A DNA stretch of 64,000 nt from Streptomyces eurythermus (lineage in GTDB: Bacteria; Actinomycetota; Actinomycetes; Streptomycetales; Streptomycetaceae): contig NZ_BMSK01000008.1 of the NCBI RefSeq assembly GCF_014649115.1, positions 124,001-188,000 on the forward strand, read 5' to 3'. Shown here piece by piece: positions 52,037 to 61,420 of the stretch (the first letter of the stretch is position 1; every line of letters begins with the position of its first letter). A program made the translations under genes and the position numbers. The notes under the pieces were generated by a model. It saw nothing but the letters and a program-made list of their open reading frames with translations. It was not told the origin of the DNA and made no database searches.

Positions 52037-52927
52037 GTGACGGACCAGCACGGTGACCGGCCCGATCCGGTCACCCAGCACGCCCGCCCCGACTTCCCCT
52101 CCCAGGACCAGCCCCATCCGGGCTGGACCGGCCCCATGGACCCGCCGCCCGACCACGGCGAGGAGTCCTACCGCGGCGCCGGCCGGCTCGACGGGCTGCG
52201 GACCGTGATCACGGGAGGGGACTCCGGCATCGGACGGGCGGTGGCGCTCGCCTTCGCCCGCGAGGGCGCCGACGTGCTGTTCACCCACCTCGCCGAGGAG
52301 GAGGACGAGGCGCGCGAGACCGCCCGTCTGGTCGAGGACGCGGGCCGCAAGGCCGTCGCCGTGTCCTGCGACATCAGGGAGGAGGACAACTGCCGCGCGC
52401 TGATCGCGCGGGCGGTCGACGAGTTCGGCCGCATCGACGTCCTCGTCAACAACGCCGCCTACCAGATGTCCCAGCCGGACGGCATCGAGGCCATCAGCAC
52501 CGAGCAGTTCGACCGGGTGCTGCGGACGAACCTGTACGGCATGTTCTGGCTGACCAAGTTCGCCCTGCCGCACATCCCGGCCGGCGGCTGCGTCCTCAAC
52601 ACCACGTCCGTACAGGCCTACCAGCCCAGCCCGCACCTGCTGGACTACGCGATGACCAAGGGCGCCATCGTCACGTTCACCCACGGGCTGGCCCAGATGG
52701 TCGCCGAGCGCGGCATCCGGGTCAACGCCGTCGCACCGGGCCCGGTGTGGACCCCGCTGATCCCCGCGACCATGCCCGACACCGCCGAGTTCGGCAAGCA
52801 GAGCCCGCTCGGCCGCCCGGCCCAGCCCGCCGAACTGGCGCCGGCCTACGTCTATCTCGCCTCGCCCCAGGCCGGCTACATCACCGGCGAGATCCTCAAC
52901 GCGACCGGCGGCACCCCGCTGCCCTGA
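52037..52927 (+). CDS. Short-chain dehydrogenase/reductase (YghA/YhdF type)
   Basis: 296 residues from GTG 52037, AGGAGG 5 nt upstream. A 45-residue Pro/His/Asp-rich N-terminal extension (PDFPSQDQPHPGWTGPMDPP) is characteristic of the YghA-like subgroup. The Rossmann motif is TVITGGDSGIGRAVALAFAREGADV, then VLVNNAAYQ, a catalytic Ser in LNTTSVQAYQPSPHLLDYAMTKGA with YxxxK, and RVNAVAPGPVWTPLIP. NAD(P)-dependent oxidoreductase, often stress-induced; the substrate is unknown. Confidence 0.9.
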   Translation: MTDQHGDRPDPVTQHARPDFPSQDQPHPGWTGPMDPPPDHGEESYRGAGRLDGLRTVITGGDSGIGRAVALAFAREGADVLFTHLAEEEDEARETARLVEDAGRKAVAVSCDIREEDNCRALIARAVDEFGRIDVLVNNAAYQMSQPDGIEAISTEQFDRVLRTNLYGMFWLTKFALPHIPAGGCVLNTTSVQAYQPSPHLLDYAMTKGAIVTFTHGLAQMVAERGIRVNAVAPGPVWTPLIPATMPDTAEFGKQSPLGRPAQPAELAPAYVYLASPQAGYITGEILNATGGTPLP

Positions 52928-52938
52928 CCGGCGGCTGG

Positions 52939-53946
52939 TCAGCCCGGGAAGGGCGGTTCGGCCAGGAGTTCCCGCAGCCACTCGGCGCTCTCCTCCGCCC
53001 CCGGCGCGGTGCCGGGGGCGGCGGGGAACATCCGGCCCCAGGAGGCGGCCCGGCCCAGCGCGCTCAGCCGCCAGGCCAGTCCCGCCGCACGCCGTAGCCC
53101 GGCCGGCGTGCGGCCGGCGCCGGTCCACGGCTCCAGATAGGCGTCGAGCAGCCGGGGCAGCACCTCGGGCCCGTAGCGGTCGCGGGCCCGCTCGGCGGGG
53201 ACGCGCAGACTGCAGAACGGGTGGGTGACGGCGGCGTCGCCCCAGTCGAAGAAGGTGAACCGGCCGGGTGCCGGCCGCAGCAGCTGCCCGTCGTGCAGAT
53301 CGGCGTGGTCCAGTGTGTCCGGGATGCCGGCGGCGGCCAGTTCGGCACACCAGTCGACGAGCCGGGGCCGCAGCGCCTTCAGCCGGACGCGCTCGTCCGG
53401 GCCGAGCGCGGTGTTCGCGTCGAGCAGCCGGTCGAACACCACGGGCAGGTCGGCGGTCCGCGCGGAGGGCACCCCGAGCCGCTCCATCTCGGCGGCGCGC
53501 GCCACCAGGTCGCGCTGCATCCCCGCGTACTGGCCCAGCAGCGACTCCCACTCGCGCGGCTCCACCGGCTCCCGGTCGAGCACCGCCCGGAACAGCTGCC
53601 CGCCGTCCGGGAGCAGCACCCAGCCGCGCCCCGCGTCGACGGCCAGCGGGCTGAGCACGTGGTCCGGCACCCAGCGGGCCAGCGCGGCGGTCAGCGGACC
53701 CTCGAACGCGGCACTCGGCGGAGTCGCCTTGAACCAGACGGCGCCCTCCCCGGTGACGGGCACCCGGACGAGCACCGACCAGGGCCGCAGCCGCACCCGC
53801 AGCGGGCCGTTCACGCCGAGCCCCCGCTCGGTGAGGTGCCCGCCCACCCAGTCCAGCACCGCCGTCCGCCAGGACTCCGTCTCCCACGGAGTCACGGCGT
53901 CCGGGTACGCTCCCCGGTCCACCATCGCTGTGTGTTCGTCTTGCAT
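52939..53946 (-). CDS. APH-family phosphotransferase-like protein
   Basis: 335 residues from ATG 53946. The kinase-like fold shows VRVPVTGEGAVWFKATPPSAAFE (ATP-site Lys), TLDHADLHDGQLL as the catalytic HxDLHxxN-like loop (Asn replaced by Gln), and FTFFDWGDAAVTHPF as the metal-binding D-W/Y-G motif. It belongs with aminoglycoside phosphotransferase/fructosamine kinase-like proteins. Gln in place of the catalytic-loop Asn is unusual but occurs in this branch. The substrate is unknown; resistance should not be assumed. It converges on the SDR gene 11 bp away. Confidence 0.8.
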   Translation of the reverse strand: MQDEHTAMVDRGAYPDAVTPWETESWRTAVLDWVGGHLTERGLGVNGPLRVRLRPWSVLVRVPVTGEGAVWFKATPPSAAFEGPLTAALARWVPDHVLSPLAVDAGRGWVLLPDGGQLFRAVLDREPVEPREWESLLGQYAGMQRDLVARAAEMERLGVPSARTADLPVVFDRLLDANTALGPDERVRLKALRPRLVDWCAELAAAGIPDTLDHADLHDGQLLRPAPGRFTFFDWGDAAVTHPFCSLRVPAERARDRYGPEVLPRLLDAYLEPWTGAGRTPAGLRRAAGLAWRLSALGRAASWGRMFPAAPGTAPGAEESAEWLRELLAEPPFPG

Positions 53947-54011
53947 CGCCCCATCCCAGCAGCGCGTACGAGGGTGTGGCCAGCGATTTTCCCGGGGTGG
54001 GGCGCGGCGCG

Positions 54012-54857
54012 TCAGTCCTTCACCGCTCCGCCCAGGCCCGAGACCAGGCGCCGCTGGACCAGCACGAAGAAGACCAGCACCGGGACCGTCATCACCGTGG
54101 ACGCCGCCATGACACCGCCCCAGTCCGGTTCGTCGGGCTTGTAGAAGACCAGCAGGGCCATCGGCAGCGTCGACTGCGAAGTGTCGCTGATGATGAAGGA
54201 CTTGGCGAACAGGAAGTCGTTCCACGCGGAGATGAAGGAGAACACGCTCGTGGCCACCAGGCCCGGCAGGACCAGGGGGAGCAGGATCCGCCACAGGAAC
54301 CGCGCGCGGCTCGCGCCGTCGAGGTACGCGGCCTCCTCCAGGGACTCCGGAACGGCCCGTACGAACCCCCGCAGCATCCAGACCGCGAACGGCAGCGAGA
54401 AGGCGATGTGCGGCAGGATCAGCGAACCCAGCGTGTTCAGCAGCCCGAAGTCCCGCATCAGGAAGAACAACGGGATGGTGAGCGCCTCCACCGGGACCAT
54501 CTGGGCCACCAGGAACATGATCAGCAGGGTGGTCCGGAAGCGGAACCGGAAGCGCGTGACGGCGGTCGCGGCGAGGAACGCGATCAGCGCGGAGGCGACG
54601 ACGACGCTCCCCGCGACGACGAGGCTGTTGACGAAGTACCGGCCGAACTCGTGCTGTTCGAACACGCGTCGGAAGGAGTCCAGGGTGGGGGAGGCCGTCC
54701 AGGGCCGTGGCTCGGTGGACTCGATCTCCCCGGCCGGCCGGAAGGCGCCGAGGAGCATCCAGTACAGCGGGAAGGCGACGACCGCGGCGACCAGCAGCGC
54801 GGTCGCCTCGGCGGCCAGCCGCCAGGGGCGCCGTACCGGAAGGCGTACGCGACTCAC
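54012..54857 (-). CDS. Sugar ABC transporter permease (MalG type)
   Basis: 281 residues from GTG 54857. Six hydrophobic helices. The permease-ATPase coupling motif EEAAYLDGASRARFLWRILLPLVLPG lies at about 190-215. The C-terminus GLGGAVKD is typical of carbohydrate uptake transporter 1 permeases. The start overlaps the upstream permease stop (GTGA). It would pair with the MalF-type subunit to import an oligosaccharide. Confidence 0.93.
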   Translation of the reverse strand: MSRVRLPVRRPWRLAAEATALLVAAVVAFPLYWMLLGAFRPAGEIESTEPRPWTASPTLDSFRRVFEQHEFGRYFVNSLVVAGSVVVASALIAFLAATAVTRFRFRFRTTLLIMFLVAQMVPVEALTIPLFFLMRDFGLLNTLGSLILPHIAFSLPFAVWMLRGFVRAVPESLEEAAYLDGASRARFLWRILLPLVLPGLVATSVFSFISAWNDFLFAKSFIISDTSQSTLPMALLVFYKPDEPDWGGVMAASTVMTVPVLVFFVLVQRRLVSGLGGAVKD

Positions 54858-55831
54858 AGTTCCTCCCCTTGGCGGCGCAGCAGCCGCAGATAGCCGAGCG
54901 TGACGGCCAGCAGGAGCAGCAGCATCACGACGCCGATCGCCGAACCGAGGCTGTACTGCGAGGACGCGAACGCCTTCTGGTAGGCGTACACGTTCAGCAC
55001 CAGGTTCTGCCCGGCGATGCCGCCGCCGCCCGTCATCACGTAGATCTGGGTGAACACCTTGAAGTCCCAGATCACCGACTGGACGGTGACGATGCCGAGG
55101 ATCGGCCGCAGCATCGGCGCGAGCACCGAGCGCCAGATCCGCCACTGCGAGGCGCCGTCCAGCGCGGCGGCCTCCAGCACCTCGCCGGGAACGGCGCGGA
55201 TCCCGGCGTAGACCGTGATCATCACGAACGGGAAGGAACACCACACCACTTCGAGCAGCACCAGCAGGAACGCGCTGTAACGGCCGTACGTCCAGGAGAA
55301 GTCGCCGAGCCCGAGGAGGCGGTTCACCGGGCCGAAGTCGGGGTCGAAGAGGAACAGCCAGACGGTGGAGCCGGTGATCGTCGGTGTCGCCCACGCGCCC
55401 AGCGCGGCCAGCAGTAGCGCGAGCCGGGGGAGCGCGCGGACCCGGGTGAGCAGGACGGCGAGCGCGCAGCCCACCGCCAGCGTGCCGAGCACACAGGCCG
55501 CCGCGAAGCCGACCGTGGCCAGCAGTACCTGACCGAACTGGTCGTCGGCGAACAGGTCGGTGTAGTTGGCCAGGCCCCGGAAGCGGGTCGGTTCCCCGCC
55601 GCTGACCTGGGCCTGGGTGTACTCCAGGAACGAGATCAGCCCGAGCTGGTAGACCGGGTAGACCAGCAGGGCGCCGAGGACGGCGAGGGCCGGCGCGAGA
55701 TAGAGCCAGGGGGTCCAGCCGCCGCGCGGGCGCGGGCCCCGGCGGCGGGAGGGCGTCGTCGCGGGGGCCCGCCGGGCGCCGGTCGCCGGGGCGCTCCGCT
55801 TCGCCGGGGGTGCCACCGTCGTCCGCCTCAT
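54854..55831 (-). CDS. Sugar ABC transporter permease (MalF type)
   Basis: 325 residues from ATG 55831. A 38-residue basic, Ala/Pro-rich N-terminus precedes GGWTPWLYLAPALAVLGALL. Six membrane helices and the EVLEAAALDGASQWRIWRSVLAPMLRP coupling loop identify the CUT1 permease family. It overlaps the binding protein gene by 4 bp and the MalG gene by 4 bp. Confidence 0.93.
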   Translation of the reverse strand: MRRTTVAPPAKRSAPATGARRAPATTPSRRRGPRPRGGWTPWLYLAPALAVLGALLVYPVYQLGLISFLEYTQAQVSGGEPTRFRGLANYTDLFADDQFGQVLLATVGFAAACVLGTLAVGCALAVLLTRVRALPRLALLLAALGAWATPTITGSTVWLFLFDPDFGPVNRLLGLGDFSWTYGRYSAFLLVLLEVVWCSFPFVMITVYAGIRAVPGEVLEAAALDGASQWRIWRSVLAPMLRPILGIVTVQSVIWDFKVFTQIYVMTGGGGIAGQNLVLNVYAYQKAFASSQYSLGSAIGVVMLLLLLAVTLGYLRLLRRQGEEL

Positions 55832-57126
55832 CCGGCGGACCCGAACGCGTCGTCCATCTTCTTCGCCGCGTCGGCCGAGGCGTCCGCCACGTCCTTCCGG
55901 CCGCTGACGATCTCCTGGAACATGGTCGGCAGCACCAGCGAGGAGTCGATCTGCGCCCAGGCGGGCGTGACCGGCACGAACCTGGTGCCGGCGGCGAGGG
56001 TGTCGACGAACGGCTTCACGAACGGCTCCTTGGCGGCGGCCTGTTCCCGTACGTCCGTGAAGGTCGGCAGGAAGCCCATCGCGTCGAACAGCCGCCCCTG
56101 CGCCTGCTTCGAGGCGAGCCGCTTCATCAGGTCCACGGCGAGCGTGCGGTGCGACGTGCTCTTCAGCACCCCGATGTTGTTGCCGCCCGCGAAGGCCGGC
56201 GCGATCGAGCCGGCCCTCACCCCGGGCAGCGGGACCACCGCGTACTTCCCCTTGGCCTTCCCGGCGTCCACGGCGGCGTGGCTGAAGTTCCCGCCGATCG
56301 CCATGGCGGCCTTGCCCGCGGCGAACGCGGTCACCGTGTCGTTGCCGGTCCAGCTCGCGCACTTGGCGGCGGGGCAGTTGTCGTCGCCGAAGAGGGAGGT
56401 GTACGCCTCGATGCCCGCGCGGGCGGCGGGAGTACCGAGGGCGGAGGCGTACCCGCCGCCCTTCCCGGTGGCCAGGTCGCCGCCGTTGGCCCACAGGAAC
56501 GGCAGCGCGCCGTAGGTGTAGGCACCCCCGACGGCCAGGCCGTACAGATCGGGGCGCGCGGCGCGGACGCGCTTGGCGGTGGAGATCAGCTCGGCCTGCG
56601 TCCGCGGTACCCGCAGCCCGAGCCGGCGGAAGACGTCGGTGCGGTAGTACAGCGCCCGGATGCCGACGAAGTACGGCGCCCCGTAGACCCTGCCGTCCAC
56701 CGTGACCGAGCGCCGGGCGGTGGGGTCGGTGTCCCGGGCCTCGCTCCAGGCGTCGAAGTCCCGGGTGACGTCGGCGAGTCCGCCGTCCTTCACATAGCCG
56801 GCGGTGTCGGTGTTGCCGTACTCGATGACGTCCGGCGCGGACCTGGGGTCGTTGAAGGCGGCCTTGACCCGCTGGGCCCGGGTCTCCACCGGGATGTACT
56901 CCACGGTGACCTCGGCGCCCCGGTGCGCCTTCTCGAAATCGGCGAGGACCGCGTCGACGACGCGCTGCTTGGGCTGGTTGTCGACCTCCTGGAAGAGCCA
57001 GACGCGCAGGGTCCCGGTCTTCTCGTCCTTGCCGGAGGAGGAGGTGCCGGAGGTCTGGGGCGCGCAGGCGGTGGCCAGGACGGCGGCGAGCGCGGTGAAC
57101 CCGGCAAGGCGGACGGACAGCTTCAT
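55828..57126 (-). CDS. Sugar-binding lipoprotein of ABC importer
   Basis: 432 residues from ATG 57126, GGAGGAGC upstream. The lipoprotein signal ends LAAVLATAC-AP with Cys21 as the lipidation site. The mature part is a family 1 extracellular solute-binding protein: GTLRVWLFQEVDNQPKQRVVDAVLADFEKAHRG and VIEYGNTDTAGYVKDGGLADVT, with the SBP signature near residue 95. First gene of the importer operon. No ATPase gene follows; streptomycete CUT1 importers commonly share MsiK (family knowledge). The sugar is unknown. Confidence 0.93.
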   Translation of the reverse strand: MKLSVRLAGFTALAAVLATACAPQTSGTSSSGKDEKTGTLRVWLFQEVDNQPKQRVVDAVLADFEKAHRGAEVTVEYIPVETRAQRVKAAFNDPRSAPDVIEYGNTDTAGYVKDGGLADVTRDFDAWSEARDTDPTARRSVTVDGRVYGAPYFVGIRALYYRTDVFRRLGLRVPRTQAELISTAKRVRAARPDLYGLAVGGAYTYGALPFLWANGGDLATGKGGGYASALGTPAARAGIEAYTSLFGDDNCPAAKCASWTGNDTVTAFAAGKAAMAIGGNFSHAAVDAGKAKGKYAVVPLPGVRAGSIAPAFAGGNNIGVLKSTSHRTLAVDLMKRLASKQAQGRLFDAMGFLPTFTDVREQAAAKEPFVKPFVDTLAAGTRFVPVTPAWAQIDSSLVLPTMFQEIVSGRKDVADASADAAKKMDDAFGSAG

Positions 57127-57142
57127 GGACTGCTCCTCCGAT

Positions 57143-57190
57143 GAGGCGTTGCAGCATGCGCAATGATGGTTTCGCTGTGCACAACGCCTC
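57143..57190. promoter_or_regulatory. Operator-like inverted repeat upstream of the sugar importer
   Basis: GAGGCGTTG (57143-57151) and CAACGCCTC (57182-57190) are exact complements 30 bp apart. Between them are TTGC-AGCATGC-GCAA (57149-57163) and the 8-bp palindrome TGTGCACA (57176-57183). The cluster begins 17 bp before the binding protein start, where a repressor would act. Confidence 0.6.
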
Positions 57191-57297
57191 GGAGGCTAAA
57201 GGCTTCGTTCACACCCCCACAAGAGGTCTCCACCACTCTGTGACCACCCGACGCACACCGTGCAACGCCCAAGCGGACAAAGCGCCCGGAAAGCGCG

Positions 57298-58071
57298 TCA
57301 GCGCACCGGGAAACCGAAGGAGTACCCCTGCTCCTTCAGCCACGGCAGCAGGGTGCGCAGCGCGGCCACCGTCTGAGAGCGGTCACCGCCCGCGTCGTGG
57401 AAGAGGATCGTCGGGCCGTTGGACAGCTCGCCCTGGACCGTGGCGATGATCGCCTCGCTGCCCGGCCGCTCGAAGTCCTTGGAGTCGACGTTCCAGCCCA
57501 GGGGCCGCATCCCGTGCGAGGCCGCCAGCTTCCGGCTGTAGGGGGTGAAGGCGCCGCCCGGGGCCCGGTAGTACATCGGCCGCACCCCGCCCGACGCCTC
57601 GGTGATCTGCCGCTCCGCGTCGAGGATCTGCCGCGCCTGGTACGACTCGGACTCGTGGTCCATGCCGGTGTCGTGCGAGACCGTGTGGTCGCACAGCCGG
57701 TGACCGGCGGCCACCACCTGCCGGACCAGATCGGGGTGAGCCTGGGCCTGCGGGCCGACCATGCAGAACGTCGCCTTCACGCCGTTGTCCCGCAGCAGTT
57801 CGAGCACCTGCGGGGTCCAGACCGGGTCCGGGCCGTCGTCGATGGTGATGTTGACCGCGTGCGCGCCCCCGTCGGAGGCGTGGACGATCGACGGGGACAC
57901 GGGCGTGGCCTTCGGCGTGGCGGGCCGGGCGGAGACACCCGGCGCGGTCGCCCCGCCGCCGCTCTGACCGGCCTGCGCCGACCACACCGACGTGACGGCG
58001 GCCACCGCCGTCACCCCGACCGCCGCCGCGATCACCCGGCCGTACCAACCCCGTCCGCCATGCCGTGCCAT
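57298..58071 (-). CDS. Secreted polysaccharide deacetylase (CE4, NodB domain)
   Basis: 257 residues from ATG 58071. The N-terminal hydrophobic segment (about 12-32) is a signal or anchor, followed by a Ser/Thr/Pro linker. The NodB domain (about 65-255) has NITIDDGPDPVW with the catalytic and metal Asp pair, HTVSHDTGMDHE (HxxxH metal ligands), YRAPGGAFTPYSRKLA, and ILFHDAGGDRSQTV with the C-terminal His. It removes acetyl groups from peptidoglycan, chitin or xylan; the target is not determined. It ends just beyond the importer promoter region. Confidence 0.9.
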   Translation of the reverse strand: MARHGGRGWYGRVIAAAVGVTAVAAVTSVWSAQAGQSGGGATAPGVSARPATPKATPVSPSIVHASDGGAHAVNITIDDGPDPVWTPQVLELLRDNGVKATFCMVGPQAQAHPDLVRQVVAAGHRLCDHTVSHDTGMDHESESYQARQILDAERQITEASGGVRPMYYRAPGGAFTPYSRKLAASHGMRPLGWNVDSKDFERPGSEAIIATVQGELSNGPTILFHDAGGDRSQTVAALRTLLPWLKEQGYSFGFPVR

Positions 58072-58338
58072 GTCCGCCCCGCCCCTTGGTGTGTCCGTCG
58101 CGCGTTCGATTTCCGTGCACCTGGCAGGACGGGCGGGAAAGATCACGGGATCCGCCTGTTACGGATCACGGACAATTCCGGGGCGCTTTGGCGACAGTAG
58201 CCGCCGGCCGGGGCCGGAAATCGCCCGTCGTCGCGTCACGACTGTTGATGCGCGGGCGTACCACCGCGTCCAATGACCGTCACCGGCGGCGGTCCGTCGC
58301 CGGTGACGGACGTACGCATGTGGGGGGTTGGGGAGACA

Positions 58339-61194
58339 GTGCGTCATTCCAGAACACGCGCCGGGCGACCGGCGGCAGGAGCGAGAACCAGGCTGAACGG
58401 CATATCCGGTGCGGCGGCGCTCGTGGGCGCCGCCGCACTCGTCGTCTCGGCGGCCGCCGCCGCGCCGGCGGCACCCGCGGCGGCCACGGCACCCGCGACG
58501 ACTGCGGACGGGGGTTCCGCGACGCCCGGGCCCGGTGCGGACCCGGCGCCGCCCGCGCTGGTGGACGGCATCCGGGAACAGGCACCGGAGGCCCGCACGG
58601 CGGCGGACGCCGCCCGCGCCCACCTCGCCGCCCGCAAGGACCGCTACCGGATCACCGACCCCGAACGCGACCTCAGGCCCGCCGGCACCCTCACCTCCGG
58701 CGACCGGGAGACCGTACGCCTCCAGCAGACCCACCACGGGGTCCCGGTGCTGGGCGGGCAGTACCTCGTCCGCATGGAGCGGCACGACGGCCGCCGGACC
58801 GTCACCGGCACCTCCGGCCGGTACTTCACCGGGCTGCGCACCGGCACGACCGCCGGCATCGACGACACCCTGGCGGTGGAGCGGGCGGTCGACGCCGTAC
58901 GACGCGACCTCGCCGCCCGCGACTTCACCGCGGGCCCGGACGACGAGGACGCGGACACCGCGCTCACCGGAACCGCCCACGGCCTGGTCGTCATACCGGG
59001 CGGGACCGGCGTCCTGACCCGGCACATCACCGTACGCGGCACCGGCCCGGCCGGCGGCGAACCGGTGCTGCGCGAGGTGTACATCGACGCCCGGGCCGGC
59101 TACCCCGTCCTCCAGTACAGCGGGATCCGCACCTTCACCGCACCCGCCACGGCCCAGGGGCCCGCGGCCCGCGCCGCCCTCGCCGACGGACCCGCGCCCG
59201 ACGGCACCACCGGCAGCGGCGTCCGGCTGGACGGCACCACCGTCCCGCTCGCCGTCACCCACGACGACACCCGCGACGCCTATGTGCTGCGCGACCGCAC
59301 CCGCATCCAGAGCGACCCCGACCACGTGCTCGCCACCTGGGACGCGGGCGGCCACTGGGCGAGCGACCTGTCCGGCGCCTGGCCCGACGACCTGAGGGAA
59401 GTCGCCTCACCCGCACCGGAGTTCGACGCCGAGGCCACCCGGACCGGCGCGGTCGACGCGCACTGGGGCGCAGGCCAGGTCTACGACTACCTCCGCACCA
59501 AGTTCGGCCGGGACAGCCTGGACGGACACGGCATGAGCGTCAACTCCGTGGTCGGCGCCACCGATTACGGGCAGCCCTACGTCAACGCCTTCTGGGACGG
59601 CCAGAAGATGGTCTACGGCTCCGGCGACGAGGAGTACCGGCCGCTGTCCGCCGCCCTGGACGTGGTCGGCCACGAGATGACCCACGCGGTCGTCTCGGCC
59701 TCCGCCGACCTGGTGTACGCGGGCCAGTCCGGCGCCATGAACGAGGCCATCGCCGACTACTTCGGCAACGCCATCGAGGCCGACGCCCGCCGGCTGCCCA
59801 TGGACGACCCCGACTCGGGGCTGGTGGGCGAGACCCTGTGCCGCACCAAGGACCCACGCGGCTGCGCCTTCCGCGACCTCAACGACGGGCGTACGACGGC
59901 CGGTTCCTTCCTCGGCGTCGGCTTCGGCACCGACAACGGCGGCGTGCACCTGAACTCCACCATCTTCGCCGGCGCGCTCTGGGACATCCGCGAGGAGATC
60001 GGCCCCGAACTCGCCGACGCGGTCGTCTACAAGGCGCTCACCGAGTACCTCACCCCGCTCGACGGTTTCACCCAGGGCCGGGACGCGGTCCTCGCCGCCG
60101 CCAGGCAGCTGGGGGCCGGCGGGCGCGCCCTCACGGCCGTCCGGAAGGCGTTCACCGCGCACGGCATCGTCCCGCACTGGGAGAAGGCCCTCGGCATCGA
60201 CTCCGACGTACTGCTGCCCCGCGTCACCACCTACGACTCCCACGTCGGCGCGGGTGGCGGCTGGTGGGCCGCCGCCCGGTCGGACGAGTCCGGCTCGGAG
60301 CCGTACTCGGTGTGGGCCGGCCGCACCGACGGCAAGGGGCAGCTGAAGCTGATGAGCCCCAACGACGGCCGCTACCACGTCAATCCGGCCACCGACGGCA
60401 AGACGGTGGTCTGGCAGGCCCACGGGGCCGCCGGCGTGGACATCCTCGCCCGGCCCCTCGCGGGCGGCCCGGTGCGCACCCTGTGGCACGGCCGCGGCGC
60501 CGGCTCGGCCCTCGGCGTCGACGGCGACACGGTGACCTTCGCCTACTACAACCACGGCGGCCGGGCCGGCGTGGCCTACCTGAGCCTGAAGGACCCGGCG
60601 AACGTCGTCACCATCGGCGGCGGCACCTATCACCGCGCGACCTTCCCGGCCGTCGGCCACGGCAGGATCGTCTACCAGGACCGGCAGCGGGTCCGCGCCG
60701 CGTACGAGTCCACCACCCGCCTGATCGACGTGGCCACCGGCCAGGAGACCGTGCTCCAGAAGGCCGAGGCGGACGCCACGCTCGGCCCGACGGCCATCAC
60801 CGCCGACCACGTCTACTGGCTGCTCGACGCCGTCGGCCAGAACGGCACCACCGCCCTGCGCCGCGCCGCACTCGACGGCTCGGACGTCACCGACCTCAGC
60901 CCGGAGACCGGGCCCGACGCCCTGAACGTCTCCGAGGTGACGGCCGGCGCGGACGCGGTGACGATGGTCGCCCGCACGCCCGATGGCGGGATCTCCAACG
61001 CGGCGCTGTCCAAGCTCTGGCAGTTCACCCCGGACCACAAGGGCGACGGCACCCGCCGCGTCCGGGTCTCCTGCAACCGGGGCGAGCAGCTCTCCGCCGC
61101 GGCGGCCGACGGCACCCGGGTGGTCTGGCTGGACGCGACCACCGGCACCGGCGACGTGGTGACCCGGGCCCGCCCCAGCGGCACCTGCGCCTGA
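58339..61194 (+). CDS. Secreted M4 thermolysin-like metalloprotease with C-terminal propeller
   Basis: 951 residues from GTG 58339. In-frame ATGs at 58318 and 58273 are alternatives; GGGGAG lies just before the GTG at only 3-nt spacing, so the start is uncertain. After a signal peptide ending in the Ala-rich stretch come the FTP and PepSY-type propeptide domains. The M4 catalytic domain has VVGHEMTHAVV (zinc motif at 59668-59688), SGAMNEAIADYFGN (third ligand Glu) and DNGGVHLNSTIFAGALWDIRE (catalytic His). The last 290 residues are WD40/TolB-like blades (GKTVVWQAHGAAGVDI, GDTVTFAYYNHGGRAG), unlike classical thermolysin. Confidence 0.9.
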   Translation: MRHSRTRAGRPAAGARTRLNGISGAAALVGAAALVVSAAAAAPAAPAAATAPATTADGGSATPGPGADPAPPALVDGIREQAPEARTAADAARAHLAARKDRYRITDPERDLRPAGTLTSGDRETVRLQQTHHGVPVLGGQYLVRMERHDGRRTVTGTSGRYFTGLRTGTTAGIDDTLAVERAVDAVRRDLAARDFTAGPDDEDADTALTGTAHGLVVIPGGTGVLTRHITVRGTGPAGGEPVLREVYIDARAGYPVLQYSGIRTFTAPATAQGPAARAALADGPAPDGTTGSGVRLDGTTVPLAVTHDDTRDAYVLRDRTRIQSDPDHVLATWDAGGHWASDLSGAWPDDLREVASPAPEFDAEATRTGAVDAHWGAGQVYDYLRTKFGRDSLDGHGMSVNSVVGATDYGQPYVNAFWDGQKMVYGSGDEEYRPLSAALDVVGHEMTHAVVSASADLVYAGQSGAMNEAIADYFGNAIEADARRLPMDDPDSGLVGETLCRTKDPRGCAFRDLNDGRTTAGSFLGVGFGTDNGGVHLNSTIFAGALWDIREEIGPELADAVVYKALTEYLTPLDGFTQGRDAVLAAARQLGAGGRALTAVRKAFTAHGIVPHWEKALGIDSDVLLPRVTTYDSHVGAGGGWWAAARSDESGSEPYSVWAGRTDGKGQLKLMSPNDGRYHVNPATDGKTVVWQAHGAAGVDILARPLAGGPVRTLWHGRGAGSALGVDGDTVTFAYYNHGGRAGVAYLSLKDPANVVTIGGGTYHRATFPAVGHGRIVYQDRQRVRAAYESTTRLIDVATGQETVLQKAEADATLGPTAITADHVYWLLDAVGQNGTTALRRAALDGSDVTDLSPETGPDALNVSEVTAGADAVTMVARTPDGGISNAALSKLWQFTPDHKGDGTRRVRVSCNRGEQLSAAAADGTRVVWLDATTGTGDVVTRARPSGTCA

Positions 61195-61200
61195 CCGCGA

Positions 61201-61243
61201 TCACGCCGGTGCCCCCGCTCGAGGAGCGGGGGCACCGGCGTGA
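61201..61243. terminator. Bidirectional terminator after the M4 protease
   Basis: A perfect 20-bp inverted repeat (61201-61220 and 61224-61243) with a 3-base loop GAG fills the gap between the protease stop and the converging small membrane protein gene. Confidence 0.92.
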
Positions 61244-61264
61244 GGGGACCGCGTCGGACCGCGG

Positions 61265-61420
61265 CTACCAGAAGTGACGACGGCCGGCGACCGCGTGGCC
61301 CATGGACCCCATGATCCACAGGATGGCTCCCACCACCAGCAGGATGATGCCGATAGTCCACAGGATCGAGATGCCCGTGATGAAGCCGATGATGAGCAGG
61401 ATGATGCCGAGGGCGATCAT
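61265..61420 (-). CDS. 51-residue hydrophobic membrane peptide
   Basis: From ATG 61420, GGAGG 8 nt upstream. Two membrane helices (MIALGIILLIIGFITGI and LWTIGIILLVVGAILWIMG) joined by a short turn, then a basic HAVAGRRHFW tail. This is a common actinomycete small membrane protein (DUF6131-like, from memory) without a known role. Confidence 0.85.
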   Translation of the reverse strand: MIALGIILLIIGFITGISILWTIGIILLVVGAILWIMGSMGHAVAGRRHFW

